Positions 1 through 13,200 of a DNA stretch of 64,000 bases are shown piece after piece. A program made the position numbers and the translations under genes. The notes beneath the pieces were generated by a model. It searched no databases. It had not been told where the DNA came from and saw only the letters and a program-made list of their open reading frames with translations. How positions within the stretch are numbered: position 1 is the first letter of the stretch; each line of letters starts with the position of its first letter. Source of the DNA: Ryuthela nishihirai. Its lineage: Eukaryota > Arthropoda > Arachnida > Araneae > Heptathelidae. The stretch is from positions 46,162,135 through 46,226,134 of the forward strand of contig JAWZYU010000010.1 of the NCBI GenBank assembly GCA_038380435.1, given 5' to 3'.

Positions 1-204
1 TGAAGTTTAGTTCACATCTCAGTTATGTTATGCTGAAGTTTAGTTCACGTCTCAGTTATGTTAAGCTGAAGTCTAGTTCACGTCTCAATTATATTAAACT
101 GAAGTCTTTTTCATGTCTTAATTATGTTAAGCTGTAGTCTAGGTCGCTTCTCAATTATGTCAAAATAAAACTGAAGTCTAATATAACTTCTCAACTATGT
201 CAGC
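1..204. repeat. 33-bp minisatellite, truncated by window edge
   Basis: About six tandem units of roughly 33 bp, each opening with TGAAGT and containing a (T/C)TCA(A/G)TTATGT block. Units 1-2 are nearly identical and later ones decay, the fifth being stretched to about 39 bp. The array runs off the left edge. There are no conserved spacers and no coding potential. Confidence 0.85.
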
Positions 205-458
205 ATTCAGATTTTCTCTACTTGGCCATGTCCTGTCTCCAGTTACAGAGGGGATACTAAATGGATTGAACAACCTATTGTATGCCTTGTAGAAGTTTTT
301 TTGTTAAATATGACTCTAATTTTAATTATAATAACAACCACTTTCAATCTTCCAAAAATTTAAATAAATTGATGTGAAAATTTAGTAAAATTTTCAAAAC
401 AGAAAGCCAAATTTCTCCATCAGCATATGTTTATTTCCTGTGTACTAATGCTTCTGCC

Positions 459-663
459 TGTCCCATGGCCGAGTGGTTAGCGCGCTTGGCTACTGATCTA
501 AGGGTCCTGGGTTGAGCCCCTGGTAAGGCATGGATGTATGTGTTGTTTTTCTGCTGAGGTCCTGCCATCCTCTCAGACCTTCTACTATGGCATATAAACT
601 GACAGGCTCCTGTCAGACCTCTGTGGCAAGCAGCTGCTTGAGGGGGTATTTATTTATTTATTT
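459..663 (+). mobile_element. SINE-B, tRNA-derived SINE, near full length
   Basis: The copy has a tRNA-like head with an A-box-like GGCCGAGTGGTTAGCGCG and a B-box-like GGGTTGAGCCC. A body of about 120 bp shared with four other copies in the window follows (CCATCCTCTCAGACC, GGCAAGCAGCTGCTTGAG). It ends in a TTTA-rich tail. It is a pol III-type retroposon rather than a tRNA gene because the body always follows the head. Confidence 0.85.
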
Positions 664-1183
664 TATTTAGTAAATCGAAAGTAGAAATTTTCCTACACAT
701 TCTATTGAGATACAAAGTCCTTTCGGGGAAAATATGTAGATTGCGTACAGACGCATGAGAGTCATTTTGCTTACGTCAAATTCAGCGTCACTTTTTCATC
801 TTATTTCATTGAATTTTAAAAAACACGTTTTAGTTGGTGGGCTTTATCAGTTGATTATAATCAAAATATTATTTGATTGTAAAATAAAGCCGATTACATT
901 TACTAAAAAATTAATCATTTAAAAAAAAATTTTGCTTGTTTTTTTCCTAGTATGCAGCGATAATTTTGTATTTCCTAAAGTGTGCAGTGGATTCAAAAAT
1001 AAAACTTGGCAACACTCGTATAATTAACTGGGGTTATTATACTAGCTGATGCAAGGTTCTGCTTACGTAGTCTTGTAAAGTTGCTATATCTTGTATATTT
1101 TTGTGTACATCGATTTATTTTGCTGAGCATCAAAGAAAGAAAATTTAGCTTCTGAAGATATTTATTTTTTTTATGACTTTCAG
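664..1183. other. AT-rich intronic sequence, nothing recognised
   Basis: AT-rich sequence upstream of the first recognisable gene 1 exon. I saw no exon for the extracellular NRF domain, which presumably lies left of the window. The last 25 bases form the pyrimidine-rich tract and CAG acceptor of exon 1184-1275. Confidence 0.5.
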
Positions 1184-1275
1184 AACTGTATTCTCAGTGT
1201 TAGGATCTATTGTCGGAGCTGGTACTGCGATGGATATAATCCTTAGAATTAAGGAAGTCAAAAATAAATGCAATG
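1184..1275 (+). CDS. Gene 1 exon a: first membrane segment
   Basis: Acceptor is CAG at 1181-1183 after a T-rich tract; the donor GTAAGA starts at 1276. The exon enters after two bases of a codon and leaves in phase 1. It encodes TVFSVLGSIVGAGTAMDIIL followed by a basic, cytosolic-looking RIKEVKNKC. This matches the family segment linking the NRF domain to the acyltransferase domain. Confidence 0.8.
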
Positions 1276-4200
1276 GTAAGAATTAAATATTTAATATTTT
1301 GTTGTGCATAGAAAGGACATAAATAAATAACGATGATGACCCCGTCACAGTAACTGTTTTTAGTTAAACGTTTGCATTATTCATAAACTCGATGTTTTAG
1401 CTTAAATTGAATATTTCATAAATTTTCCCTTCATGTTTGTCATTGTCTATGTGTTTTTTAGATTTATGTAAAATGATACAATTTAATTTTTTCACGTTTC
1501 AAAGCATATTTTGGAATATTCACATATTTTAAAATCACTTTTTGAATTTTTATGTTATGAATAATTTAAAAGTAACTGTTTTAGCTTTGTAAGAAAATAT
1601 TGAAACAGTTTTTCTTTTTATTAGGAACTCTTTTGAAGATTCTCCTCTGCTTCTCTGCATTATCCAACACAGAAAAGTTGTTTTACACGAAAGTTTCTAC
1701 CGAGACTCTTAGCATTATACATGGTCTTCGTTTCCTTTCCCTTATGTGGGTGATGTTGGGCCACACATATCTCTTCATCAACTATCAAGTATTTCGTAAG
1801 TAAAATGTATTCAGTTTTTCAAATTACCATAATTTTGTTACTTCACTTGGCAATATATCTTTTTTTCATCAGCGTTTCGTAAGTGTAATTTTTTTCGCAT
1901 ATTTAAATGGACAGAAGTCTTTTGTTGCAGTTGGTATAATGATGGATATGATCCTTAGAACTAAAGAAGTCAAAAATAAATGCGTTGGTAAAGAATAAAT
2001 AGTTAATATTTTGTCATGTATCGAAAGAATAGAATTTTTCTCCATGATATTCCTCAGAGTTTAGAGAAATGCAATGAGCTTCTCTGTAACATTAATATAA
2101 AGCAAATCTAAAGGCGAAACATGCTAATTCACCTGATAATTGTAATAAGATAACAGAAATAACTGCCATGATTATCGTTTCTCAGCTTATTGTCTTTTGC
2201 TTTCTACTATAGAATAAAAAATGCAAAAAAGAAAAGATAAAAAGGAATAAAAAAAACTGGTAGTTCTAAATAAGAACTGTTTTCGTCTCTTATGATACAC
2301 AAATATAATATTAAAAATACCGTATTTCTTCGATTCTAAGACGCACTTTTTCCCCCATATAAACGTCTCTAAAAACGGGGTGCGTCTTAGAATAGAAGAA
2401 ATATGGTAATAAACTGAGCATTATCAATTTAATAAAGGAAAACACATTTAATTATGACCTTTAATCGCTGTATGATGTGTATATAGATTGGCGTGGTTCC
2501 CAAAACAAACTGTGGTTGGGGTCACCACAATCGTTATGGCAACATAAATAATCTACGATTGCAATGTATTATTAAACTTACAGACCAGGGATTCTCAATC
2601 TGTGGTATATTCTGTTGCTCTTTGTGGTACATAGAGATGTAACAAAAAGACAAATACATATGCAGATATCCAGTGCATTACGAATCAGTAATTTTTTCTT
2701 GCTGTAAGATGCGTTATTTGCACTTGGTTATGTGTCATTTTTCTGCTGAGGTCCTGCCATCCTCTCAGACCTACTATGGCATATAAACTGGCAGGCTCCT
2801 GTCAGACCTCTGTGGCAAGCAGCTGCTTGAGGGGGTATTTATTTATTATTTTTATCAATAGGTCCATGCCCATAATAATTAATCATTGTGCAGTTAGTTA
2901 AGTTATGATGTACTTATTACATTTGATAATATTAGATTTTAAGTTTTTGTATGAACGACGTGTTTAAGATTGTATAAGACGAAAATGAACACAAATAACT
3001 ACTTTAGTGATTAGTTACTTTAGTTAGTCCAATGCGCACGCCTTTCGCGCAACCACTAATCTGTTATAATATCTGACGGTTATTGGAAATTTTTCTCAGT
3101 TATGTTTTGAGCGGTCATATGCAGATCCCTATGTTTATGTTTTCATTTTCAATAACATTTAAGAAATATCTTTCTTGGTAAGTTATGTTATTAATTTTTT
3201 GGTGTTTATAAATTGATTATGAAAATGAGCTAGCTTTGTTGATTTCAAAAAGGCTTCCGACTCTGTTGATCGTCATAATTTGTGGTTGATTGTGAAATCA
3301 TATGGTATACCAGACAAGTTAGTTAACATAATGAAAGCTCTCTGTAATAACACTGAATCGCGTATGAGAGTTGGTAAGTCTTGTAGCAATTGATTTAGCA
3401 TTACTTCTGGTGTTCGACAAGGTTGCATTTTGTCTCCTTTTCTCTTTAGCTTGGTTATTGATTATATGTTATGCGAAATTCACTTCAAGGGAAAGATTTT
3501 GGCCTTAAATGCGCTGGAGATATAAAAATTTCTGATTCAGATTATGCTGATGATTTAGCCCTTTTGGCAAATGATGTTGATGAGATGAACTCTTTCATTC
3601 GAGCTGTTGATGAGACTGGTAGTAGAGTAGGTTTGGTTATAAACAGAGAGAAAACTAAAATGATTAAAATTGGTCAGGCAGACTGTGATTCAGTTAATCT
3701 GAATGGTTGCAATCTTGAACAGGTGTCACAGTTTAATTATCTTGGTAGCTATGCAACTGATACTGGTGATGTGCGGCATGAGATTAACAGACGAATAGGG
3801 ATTGCTGCCGGGATTTTTAAGAATCTATGGAGAGTGTGGAGAAATAGGCGTATACACCTAAAGACTAAAATTAGACTGTATAATAATTTGGTTCTTTCTA
3901 GTTTTAGTTATGGTAGTGAAACTTGGACGCTATGTAAACAAGATAACAGGAAACTAGATGCTTTTGATTCTAGATGCTTACGCAGTATCTTGGGTATAAG
4001 GTGGTTTAACTTTGTAACTAATGATGAGGTTAGGCAAAGGAGTCGGCAACCTCTTTTAAGCAGCAAATTGTGCAGAGAGAGACTCCGTTGGTTTGGCCAT
4101 GTTGCCCGTATGGATAATTGTAGATTGGCGAATAGGGTTATGAACAGTGTGCCTAAAGGCCTCAGAAAGAGGGGGAGGCCAAGGATGCGGTGGGCAGACA

Positions 4201-7200
4201 ATGTCAAACAGGACCTTATTAAAATTGGTGTGCAGTGGCTAGATGTAGCAGATGTAGCTCAGGACAGACTTGCTTGGAGAACTAAATTGGGCGGTCTGGT
4301 TGGACCTCCGTAGCCCATGGCTGCCTGAGGATGATGATGATGATGATGATGGTGATGATGAATTAAAAAATTAAAAATATTATTATAATATTTTTTTTTG
4401 AAATGTAAAAATTCTTTACAATTACATCCGTCTGAACTGACATTTTTTACTCCTTTACAGAAGTAATTTTTTTTTTCAGTTCACTCTGATCTATAATGGA
4501 CAAGTGGTTGAAAATTGAAAATTCTAAGAGGAAACGACCAGAAGATCACTGACACAGCTAGTAGCGGCAGTTTTAAGCCAGAGTCCCATGAAAATTCTGG
4601 GAAATCAAAAGGGATTAAAAGAAAATACAATGGAGAGTATTTAGCGTATGGATTTGCTTGGTGTCGACATGAAAATGAGCCCAAGCCACAGTGCATTATT
4701 TGTTACGAACAATTCTTGAATCTCTCGATGAAACCATCCCTTCTGAAATGTCATTTCTACAACAAACGCGAGAATTTAAAAGACAAACCTCACGATTTTT
4801 TTAAAAGACAACGAAGTGAATTGAAAAATATCAAAAAATCAGCTCATTCTACTACTGCAACTAACACACAAGCTGTTCAATCATCATATTTGATTATTCT
4901 GAGAATTGCTCAAACTGGGAAACCTCACACTATTGGGGAAACTAGAATCCTAAAGATATTGTAACATCAATTCTTGACCCAGTAGCAGCAACAAAATTGA
5001 ATGTTGTTTCTCTATCAAACGACACTATTTTTCGGAGAATTAATAAAATGGCAGCTCAAGTAAAAGAAACACTAGTTCAGAATATAAAACACAGCAGTTT
5101 TTTGCAATTCAGATAGATGAAAGTACTGATTTAGCAAATTTTGCGCAGTTGATGACTTACATACGATTTGAAAGAGAAAAAGTCGTAGATGAAGAATTTT
5201 TATTCTGCGAACCGCTTCTAAATAATACCACCGCAGATTAAATTTTTAAGAAAATCAATGAATTTTCACCGTTCATGATATCAATTGCGTAGGCGTATGT
5301 TCTGATGGTGCACGTGCAATGACGGGCAGTCGTGGTGGTGTTCATGCTAAAATTAAAGAGGTTGCTCCAAATGCAAAGTTTACACATTGCATCATACATC
5401 GTGAAGCACTGGCCACAAAATCAATGCCAACGGAACTAAAAACTGTATTTGACCAATCAGTAAAGATAGTAAACTTTATTAAATCCAGAACTCATAATTC
5501 ACGACTATTTATAATTCTGTGTAATGAAATTGGTAGCGAGCACAATAAGCTTCTTCTGCATACAGAAGTTAGATGGTATCAAGAGGAAGCTTATAACTCG
5601 ACTCTTTGAGCTACGTTCAGAGGTACAGATCTTCCTAACAGAATACAAATTTGAACTCTCTCATTGTTTACTAATGAACTCTGGTTAGGATGATTAGCAT
5701 ATTTGGCTGATATTTTTGGACGCCTGAACGAACTGAATTCCAGCTTGCAAGGTCCAAATATAACAGCTTTTATTATAACAGACAAAATAAAGGCAGCTGT
5801 CACTAAACTCGAATGCATAATCAAGGATATAGGAAAGAACAAGATTGCTGCATTGCCCACATTAAAAGAATTTATCTCGGAAAATGAACTAACAATGAAT
5901 GAAATACTAATTGAAGACAAAGAAAGACATTGCATGGGTATTGTTAAGTATTTTCGTTCATGCTTTTCCGAATATTTAGAAAATGAAAGCTATTTAAGAG
6001 TTCCTTTTCATCCATTTCGGAAGCTGTGTTGGATAATTTTTCAGTTCAAGAGAGATAACAGCTAATAGAAATTTCATGTGATGGAAATCTAATAAATGAG
6101 TTTAAAAAAGACAGCTTGTGCATTTTTGGTCAAAGATAAATGCTGAATATGAAGTTATTTCAGACAAAGCATTAAAAATTTTAATGCCCTTCAACACATC
6201 GTATTTGTGTGAAATTTGTTTTCTGCCATGTTGGGCATTAAAAATAAATATAGGACACGATTGCAACTTGAGCCCGGCTTACGTTTAATGTTAACGAATA
6301 TAAAGTCGAGATATCGAAGATAGTTTCAAAGAAACAAGCTCACCCATAACATTAGTATTGAATAAAAGTAAATAATAGTTTACGTGCAATAATCAATACA
6401 ATAAAATAATGATTTTTTGACAAGATTGTTTATTTTATTATGTTTGTCTTCTGACCATAAACGCATACTCTTGGCTGCACAAAGTCCGAATTACGAAATA
6501 TGCACATGGTGATACATGAATTTTTAGCAGTTTATTTAAGTGGTACAACATTCCAAAACTTTGAGGACCCCTGTTATAGACTATCTAAAGAAAATATACA
6601 TACAATGTGCTTAAAAATCATTCCCCTCCCTCCAGGTAACTAAATTAACGCCAATGGTTAAAACGCACTGAGTAGAAAAGCGATATTCAAAAACCGTCTT
6701 CAACTTTCTGATTAAAAAACTTAGGTTAGTCTAGGAAATCGAGAATTTTGCTACTCTTGGCAAAGCTGTTCTTTCTTTGTTCCCGTTTTTCCCGTTTTGT
6801 TCCGAAATTTTCTTTTACCTGTCTTGTCATTGGTCAACTGAAGTTCTGTTTAACGATCGCCAATATTTGTGAACAAATACTGAAGTGAATCACATAATAT
6901 CAGATTTCGTAAGATGGTGGTCCTGAACCTATGAGTGTAAGTTTTCGAATGAAAAGGTTTGTCGAATTTCTCATCTTCAGGGATTATTCTTTGGCGAATT
7001 GCTCATCTTCAAGGATTATTCTATGGTTACGGAGAGTTCTGTAGTTCTCCGATAATGATCTTCTGTGAGCCAAATATGTTCTTCTTTCCTGATATCATGA
7101 AATGAATGAATGGAAAGTTTTATCTCTTTGCTTTCCAATTTCCCACTTTTGAGGGACCTGTCCAGATTTTTGAATCGCACTGTAAGTCTTAAAATAGGTT

Positions 7201-10200
7201 TATGCTAAACAACTATCAGTGCTGGAAGTATTCGGCGAAAAATTGTAAGAGGTGCTCAGAGGTATTTTAGAATTACTTTCTGTTTTAAATTTAAGATTTT
7301 TTTGCTGTTTATTTATTTATTTACTTATAACATATATTACTTAGATTCTATGTTTAATTCATAAAGATAAATAACGCTATTTTCATACAGAAATTTCAAA
7401 ATATAGTATTTTTTCCAATGTTTTTATATATATTATTTTTTCAACCTCATATTTGTAGTTTTCTTTTTGCTTCTTTTATATCATTACATAGATTTTTTTT
7501 AATGCTCACGGTTAAGTTAGACATGTGGTAAATATACACAGCATGGTATATTTACAATTTTATCATTCAATAAATCCGTAATGATTGATTGTGGGACGGG
7601 GCCTTGGTTCAGAATTACACAGTAAATAAGAATACTACAGAACATTCTTATTTACTGCTTAAAGTTGTTTGGTAATAAATGTATGGCAAAACTTTACGTT
7701 AAGTAGGTTGAATATTAGCCGTCAAAACATTCGCTGCATAAAATCACTCAATGAGAAATTTATATTTAGAATTTTTATTTCTTTCTATATTATTACCTAT
7801 TACACTGTATTCATATGCTCCTTGCTTTAAGCTGATGTGTATTATTCTGATTCGAATAAACGTATTTCTTTTACATTAATTCGTAGACAATTTAATTTTC
7901 TTAGGATATCTCAAGATAAACAAGGAATTTGCTCACGGTATTGGATTCCAGATGATAAACAACGGATTTTTCTCTGTAGAAACATTTTTCTTTATCAGGT
8001 AAGTTTTCTAGAAAATAAATGTTAAATAAAAGTAAATTTAAAGAGTTATTTTTGCGATATCTAGTGTATTAAAATGTAATTTTTTTTAACAAGCAAAAAA
8101 ATGTGATTTCATTTAAGCATAGCCCAGAAACCATCCTGATATTGGTAAGCCTAATGTTCAATACGGATTGTTCAGTATTGTGTTTATTGTAATTAGATGT
8201 TTTTTTTTTAATTCTTTAGTATTTGAACCAGATGATTCGATATAAAGCATAAACTATAAAATCAATATAAGTGGAGGAAACTGATAATTAATATTTTTAG
8301 GATACTTTTTTCACATTACTATACTTTTAGCAACTCTCTCCACATTGTTAACGAACGATTTAGCTGCATTTTTACATGAATTTCTGTTTTCAGTGGGTTG
8401 TTAATAAGTCGTGGAAGAATGAAGCACAAGACAGAAAAAATAAATATCTTAGCATATGTTTTCCATCGCATATGGAGGTAAGATTATTTTACTTTCCATG
8501 CTTCGCTTAGCAATCTTCATGATTGATATCAATTATCCCATTTTTTTTTAATATGAGAGGACTTTCAATATATTTATATCTTTATCGAACACAGGTTTAA
8601 ATTATATTTAATTATTTCTAGTTTTCATTATAATTCTGTTCTAATTTTATGATTAAGAATGAGTATTCGTTTATCATTCTGTTAAACCAGTGCTTTTATA
8701 ATTTTGCCTAATTACCATTCTCTGAGGTTGGGGTTAGCTTAGTCAGTACCGCGCCAGCCTAGTAATCTCCAGGTTGAGTTCCAACTGTATCAGGGTTGAG
8801 ATTTTCCACCGCTAAACGCCCCACGTTGCCTTCAGTAAGAAGAGTAAGTAGGTCTTTGGAATGAATGCCGTCTATCAGATGGGTCTAAAGTCTTATGCTG
8901 GAGAGACACACATTGTGCACGTTAAAGAACGCGCTATACGGCTTTGAAGGGCGGCTACCATCTGTCTCCTAACATCTGTCACGTGATTTCCCTTCCCCCA
9001 ATCTTCTCTGAACTGAGAAAGCTGGTAAATGTAAGAGAGGTAAAAAATTTATTAAACATGAATTTTCCATGCACATTTTCAAGTAATTTTTAAAGAGCTC
9101 TAAAAGAGAATGGTAAAGGTTATAGTGCAGTGGTGATATAGTCTCTTGCCCCCCCCCCACCCCCTTGAACATGCTTACAACGGAAACAGAGGGAAATTAC
9201 TAAACTTATGAATTTTTATGCATTTTTCAAGAAATGTTTTAAGGATCGCTAAAACCTAGATGAAAATATTTTACTGTAATGAAGATTCAGTCTCTCCCCC
9301 CTCCCCACCAGAGAATGCTGGGGTGGAGGGGAAAGAGACTTATTTCAAATTAAAAAACATGAATTTTTCATGCATTTTCAAGAAATGTTTTGAAGAGATC
9401 TAAAATGGAGTGGGAAATATTACACTGTAATGGAAATCCAATCTCTTGACCCTCCCTCCCCCTCACACCCCTTAATATGTTTTCTAGATCCCGGCTTGAA
9501 AGCTAGTATTTATAAAATAGTAACTATCGAAACAGAAAAATTAGCTTCGCTCCACTCTAATTTAGACCTAAATTATTCCATCAATGTACAGAGATTGAGA
9601 TATTTTTTCTAATCTCATATCGATTCCATTAAAATATTGTTCCTCCTTATTCGATTACTGCTTATATTAATGAATTGTTTTACCTGTTACACGATAACGT
9701 TATAACATTTTTCATTCCTTATCTCACATTATCTTTCGTTTTAGGATTGCACCTTCTTATGTCATGATTATAGCATCGACGCTTCTCCTTCCTGCAATCG
9801 GCAGGGGTCCTCTGTGGCACGAGACAATCGATCCAATTGCAGAAAACTGCAGAAGAAACTGGTGGTCCAACTTACTTTTCATTAATAATTTTGTGAACGT
9901 AGGAAATATGGTACGTAAATTTAAATTCATGTGCTTAGAGTAAACATATACTGACTCTAACATATCGTGGGAGAATTTCCATGCTATATCAATTGAAAAA
10001 CAAGTTCTAAACTTGGAAAATATACTTTTTACGGGAATGAGACTCAAGGTAAATTATGAATCTAAATCTTGACTTTCAGAAATATTCTTTCAGTATGGAA
10101 AGAATTATGCAACTCGAATATTTAATGGCAAAAATTACCCTACCTGAAAAATTTTCACACAAGCTAATTATTTTCTCATTTCATTGAAATCATATTATTT

Positions 10201-13200
10201 TAACTTGTGTGAAATTAGATGGTGATAATACCTTCGTTATCGGTTTGATAAACCAAATGTTCCACAAATTTCTTAAACTTCCCGATGGGAACCATTGATT
10301 TAGATCTTTAATCTACCTTTAGTCCTATCTCCATAAAAAGTTTATTCTTCGGCAAATCGAGTTTCGAATTTTGATTTTCAGCGATACGAAAATTCTTGAA
10401 TGATTGGGGTCTATGTATACCGTTATATACATTGATAGACAAAAGTTAGGATACAACCGATGTTAAGTCAATAGGAAGTTAAGTTCGAATCTCTGAAGCC
10501 TCATTAAAAATAAAATTTATTGAAAACTCTGTAAAAAGTGTTAAAGATCTTAATGAAATCTATTTTAAATCTTGATTTTTGAACAGTATTAGTTCAGTAT
10601 TTAAAATTTATGGAAGTTTCAAAATTGAACACTGGATGCTGCTACTCCAGTTGCCCTAAACACTATTCTCCAATATTGGCCAAAACTGAGAGAAATGTTA
10701 TTTGAATTCCTAAACATATTCTTAATTTAGTAAACAGTTTAACTCAATTTTTTTTCGGGTTTAATTAACAATTAAGAAAAATTTTCAGCTGGAATACTAC
10801 TTGTGTTAAATTTTCAAGCTTTCATGATTATATTTATTACTGAACCACACGGATTTTTCATTAAAGGATTATTTTAGAAATTACAGAGCTTTTAATTTAC
10901 ATTCCTATTGACTTAACATTAACCTAACTTTTTTCCACCTGTTTACATATAGCAGCTTGAAATTGATTAGCTAGAAAAATAATATATTAAGTATTTTAAG
11001 TATTATTACTTTTTAGCATTTGTATTGAAAAAAATGTCATACAACTCTTATTTTTACTCTCTGTTTTAGTGCCTTGTCCACAGCTGGTATTTGTCTGTTG
11101 AGCTCCAGCTCTCTGTTCTTCTACTGGCCGTTTTAGTACCTCTGGTAAAGTAAGTATATCACTTTATTCACTTATTCAACACTTCCATTAAATGTGTTTT
11201 TATTCACTTTCATTAAAAAAAATATACATATATGCGTGGATTTTAACAGGTAGTCAATATATACAAATAAACTAATATTTTAAGTTGTTTTACATGTCAT
11301 AAACTTATATATAGATATTGTTCATAATTTTTGATAAATTCAGTTGACTTCTATAGTAAAATAGAATTATTCGCCACTGGAGAATATGGCAATCTCATTG
11401 TCAAAAAGAATGGAGCTTTTCGTTTGCAAACTTTTGCACATTTTAAAGGTTTTAATTCGAACTAATTAATGATTAGGAAAATGCAAATAGTTGTATTTTA
11501 ATAGTACTTATGAAACATTAAAAAAAAGGCATTTGTCTTTTATTATTTATAAGCTGAACGTACCTGGCGCTGCCCGGATGTCACTTTTAATCTCTATATT
11601 CTTCTTTTCACTGCATCAAAGGTAAATTTTGTAAGTACCCCTCCCCCCGACATTTTAGCACAGATTTGCAACAGGAAGAAATTTGCCCGGTGTTGACTTG
11701 TATCGCTATCGACTTCAGCTAGCTCTAGCCCGTGACTTCGTTTCTGCGCAAGCTATCGAGATTTTTATTTCCGTTACCACAGATTTTGCCGCCCAATGGG
11801 TCCCGTGATATCCGTCCGCACGGTCGAAATTTCGTGCACAGCGTCCCCTGTGTGCCCCGTTGATTGGTTTAAAAATCAGGTTCTTACTTGGCCCGTGGCT
11901 TCGTTTCTACACAAATTGTGACAGCTCGTGTATCACTTTTAATCTGCATATTTTGTTGTTTCGTGCAGTAATGGTTAGTTTTGTGAGTATCCCCCCCCCC
12001 GACATTTTATGACAATTTGAACACGAAGAATTTCCCGGTGTTGCAAATGTCATTGCTGACTCGGCGTGCGCTCTCAAAGCCCGTGGCAACCATCGATATT
12101 ATTTTTAATTCTTTAGATTTTGGCATTCTGTAATTCCCGACGTACTTCACCGAAAGGTCCCAAATTCCGCAGGCGGGTTCCTCGTGCTCGACCCCATTTT
12201 TGGTTAGAAAATCAGGTTCCTAGCTGTAATGGAGCGCCTAAATAATGCTTTTAGAAATGTGGGGATCTGGCAACGGCATCATATTTGCAGCAGAAGATTT
12301 AAAGTCTATTTTATCACTTTACTTTCATAGTTAGGGAGCAATAAATGTCAACAGTAAATTTGACAGCGATTCGCGTTTCCCGTAGGAATAGCATGTTAAA
12401 TATTTTTGGTTCTAGCAAGCCCTTTTTTGGACTTTCGACCTGAAATTTGACACTGCAATCCGGACCACAACCAGAAACGTTCTCTGAAAATTTGGAGCGT
12501 GTACGTTGATTTCCCGATGAGTTATGGCTGCCACAGATAGATAGACACACAGACAGACAGACAACTCCTTTTATTATATAGGGGCGCGGGTGGCTCAGTC
12601 GGTAGCGCGCCAGTCTCGTAATCTGTAGTTCCCAGGTTCGAGTCCCAGCTGGGTCAGCGTTGAGATTTATCTCCGCAAAATTCCTCGCCCTTCCCACGGT
12701 CAGTAGGGGACACCGATGGGCTTGGAAAGGCCGCCGTCCGTCGGATGGGACGTTAAGCCGTGGCCCCGTGTGTGGGAGAGCCATACCCTGTGCAGGTTAA
12801 AGAACACGCTGGATGCCTTGACGGGAGGCTACCATCTGTCTCCCAACAGCTGTTCCAATGGGTCCCCCTCCCCCAACATTCTCTGAGCCTTCGGGGTCCA
12901 TGTGACCTGGCCATTTAGCCCATGGTGTGCAAAAAAGTGCCGCTCAGAGGTAAAACAACCCAACCCTTTTATTATATAGATTCCAATCAAAAATTTCCAA
13001 TTTGATTTTATTACAAAATTAATTTCCTATTCAAAACTAAAAAGTTGCTTTTTTCGAACTCCTCTGAAAAAAGGGACAGATTATTGCTGTCAGTGGAATA
13101 TCTTTTGACACTCTACAAGAAAAATTTCAAATTTATACCATAAATAAATAACTTGTAATATTCGTTACAAGATTCCATATTTAGTGACCTTTAAGGATGC

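Larger units (their letters stand above)
2586..6573 (+). mobile_element. hAT element (ZBED5-like) with nested SINE and LINE
   Basis: Terminal repeats are CAGGGATTCTCAA at the left and, on the complement, CAGGGGTCCTCAA at the right. The flanking 8-bp target duplications are TTACAGAC (2578-2585) and TTATAGAC (6574-6581), matching 7 of 8. An 8-bp duplication is the hAT signature. Inside lie a truncated SINE-B (2735-2850), a 5'-truncated LINE (3237-4361) and a broken transposase gene (4496-6290). The inserted LINE shows that the hAT copy is the older of the two. Confidence 0.8.

Noticed and set aside
459..530. tRNA gene (also heads at 12582, 16746, 20359, 33399, 35859, 58273)
   Set aside because: Acceptor stems do not pair and each head is followed by a repeated SINE body or lacks proper ends. 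They are SINE heads.
7837..8025. 62-codon ORF covering gene 1 exon c
   Set aside because: It is in the wrong frame. The phase dictated by neighbouring exons gives SVETFFFIS, which matches the family.
12314..12784. 156-codon minus ORF and similar ORFs beginning MALPHTGPRLNVPSDGRRPF at several places
   Set aside because: They recur wherever SINE-A occurs and are antisense translations of that SINE.
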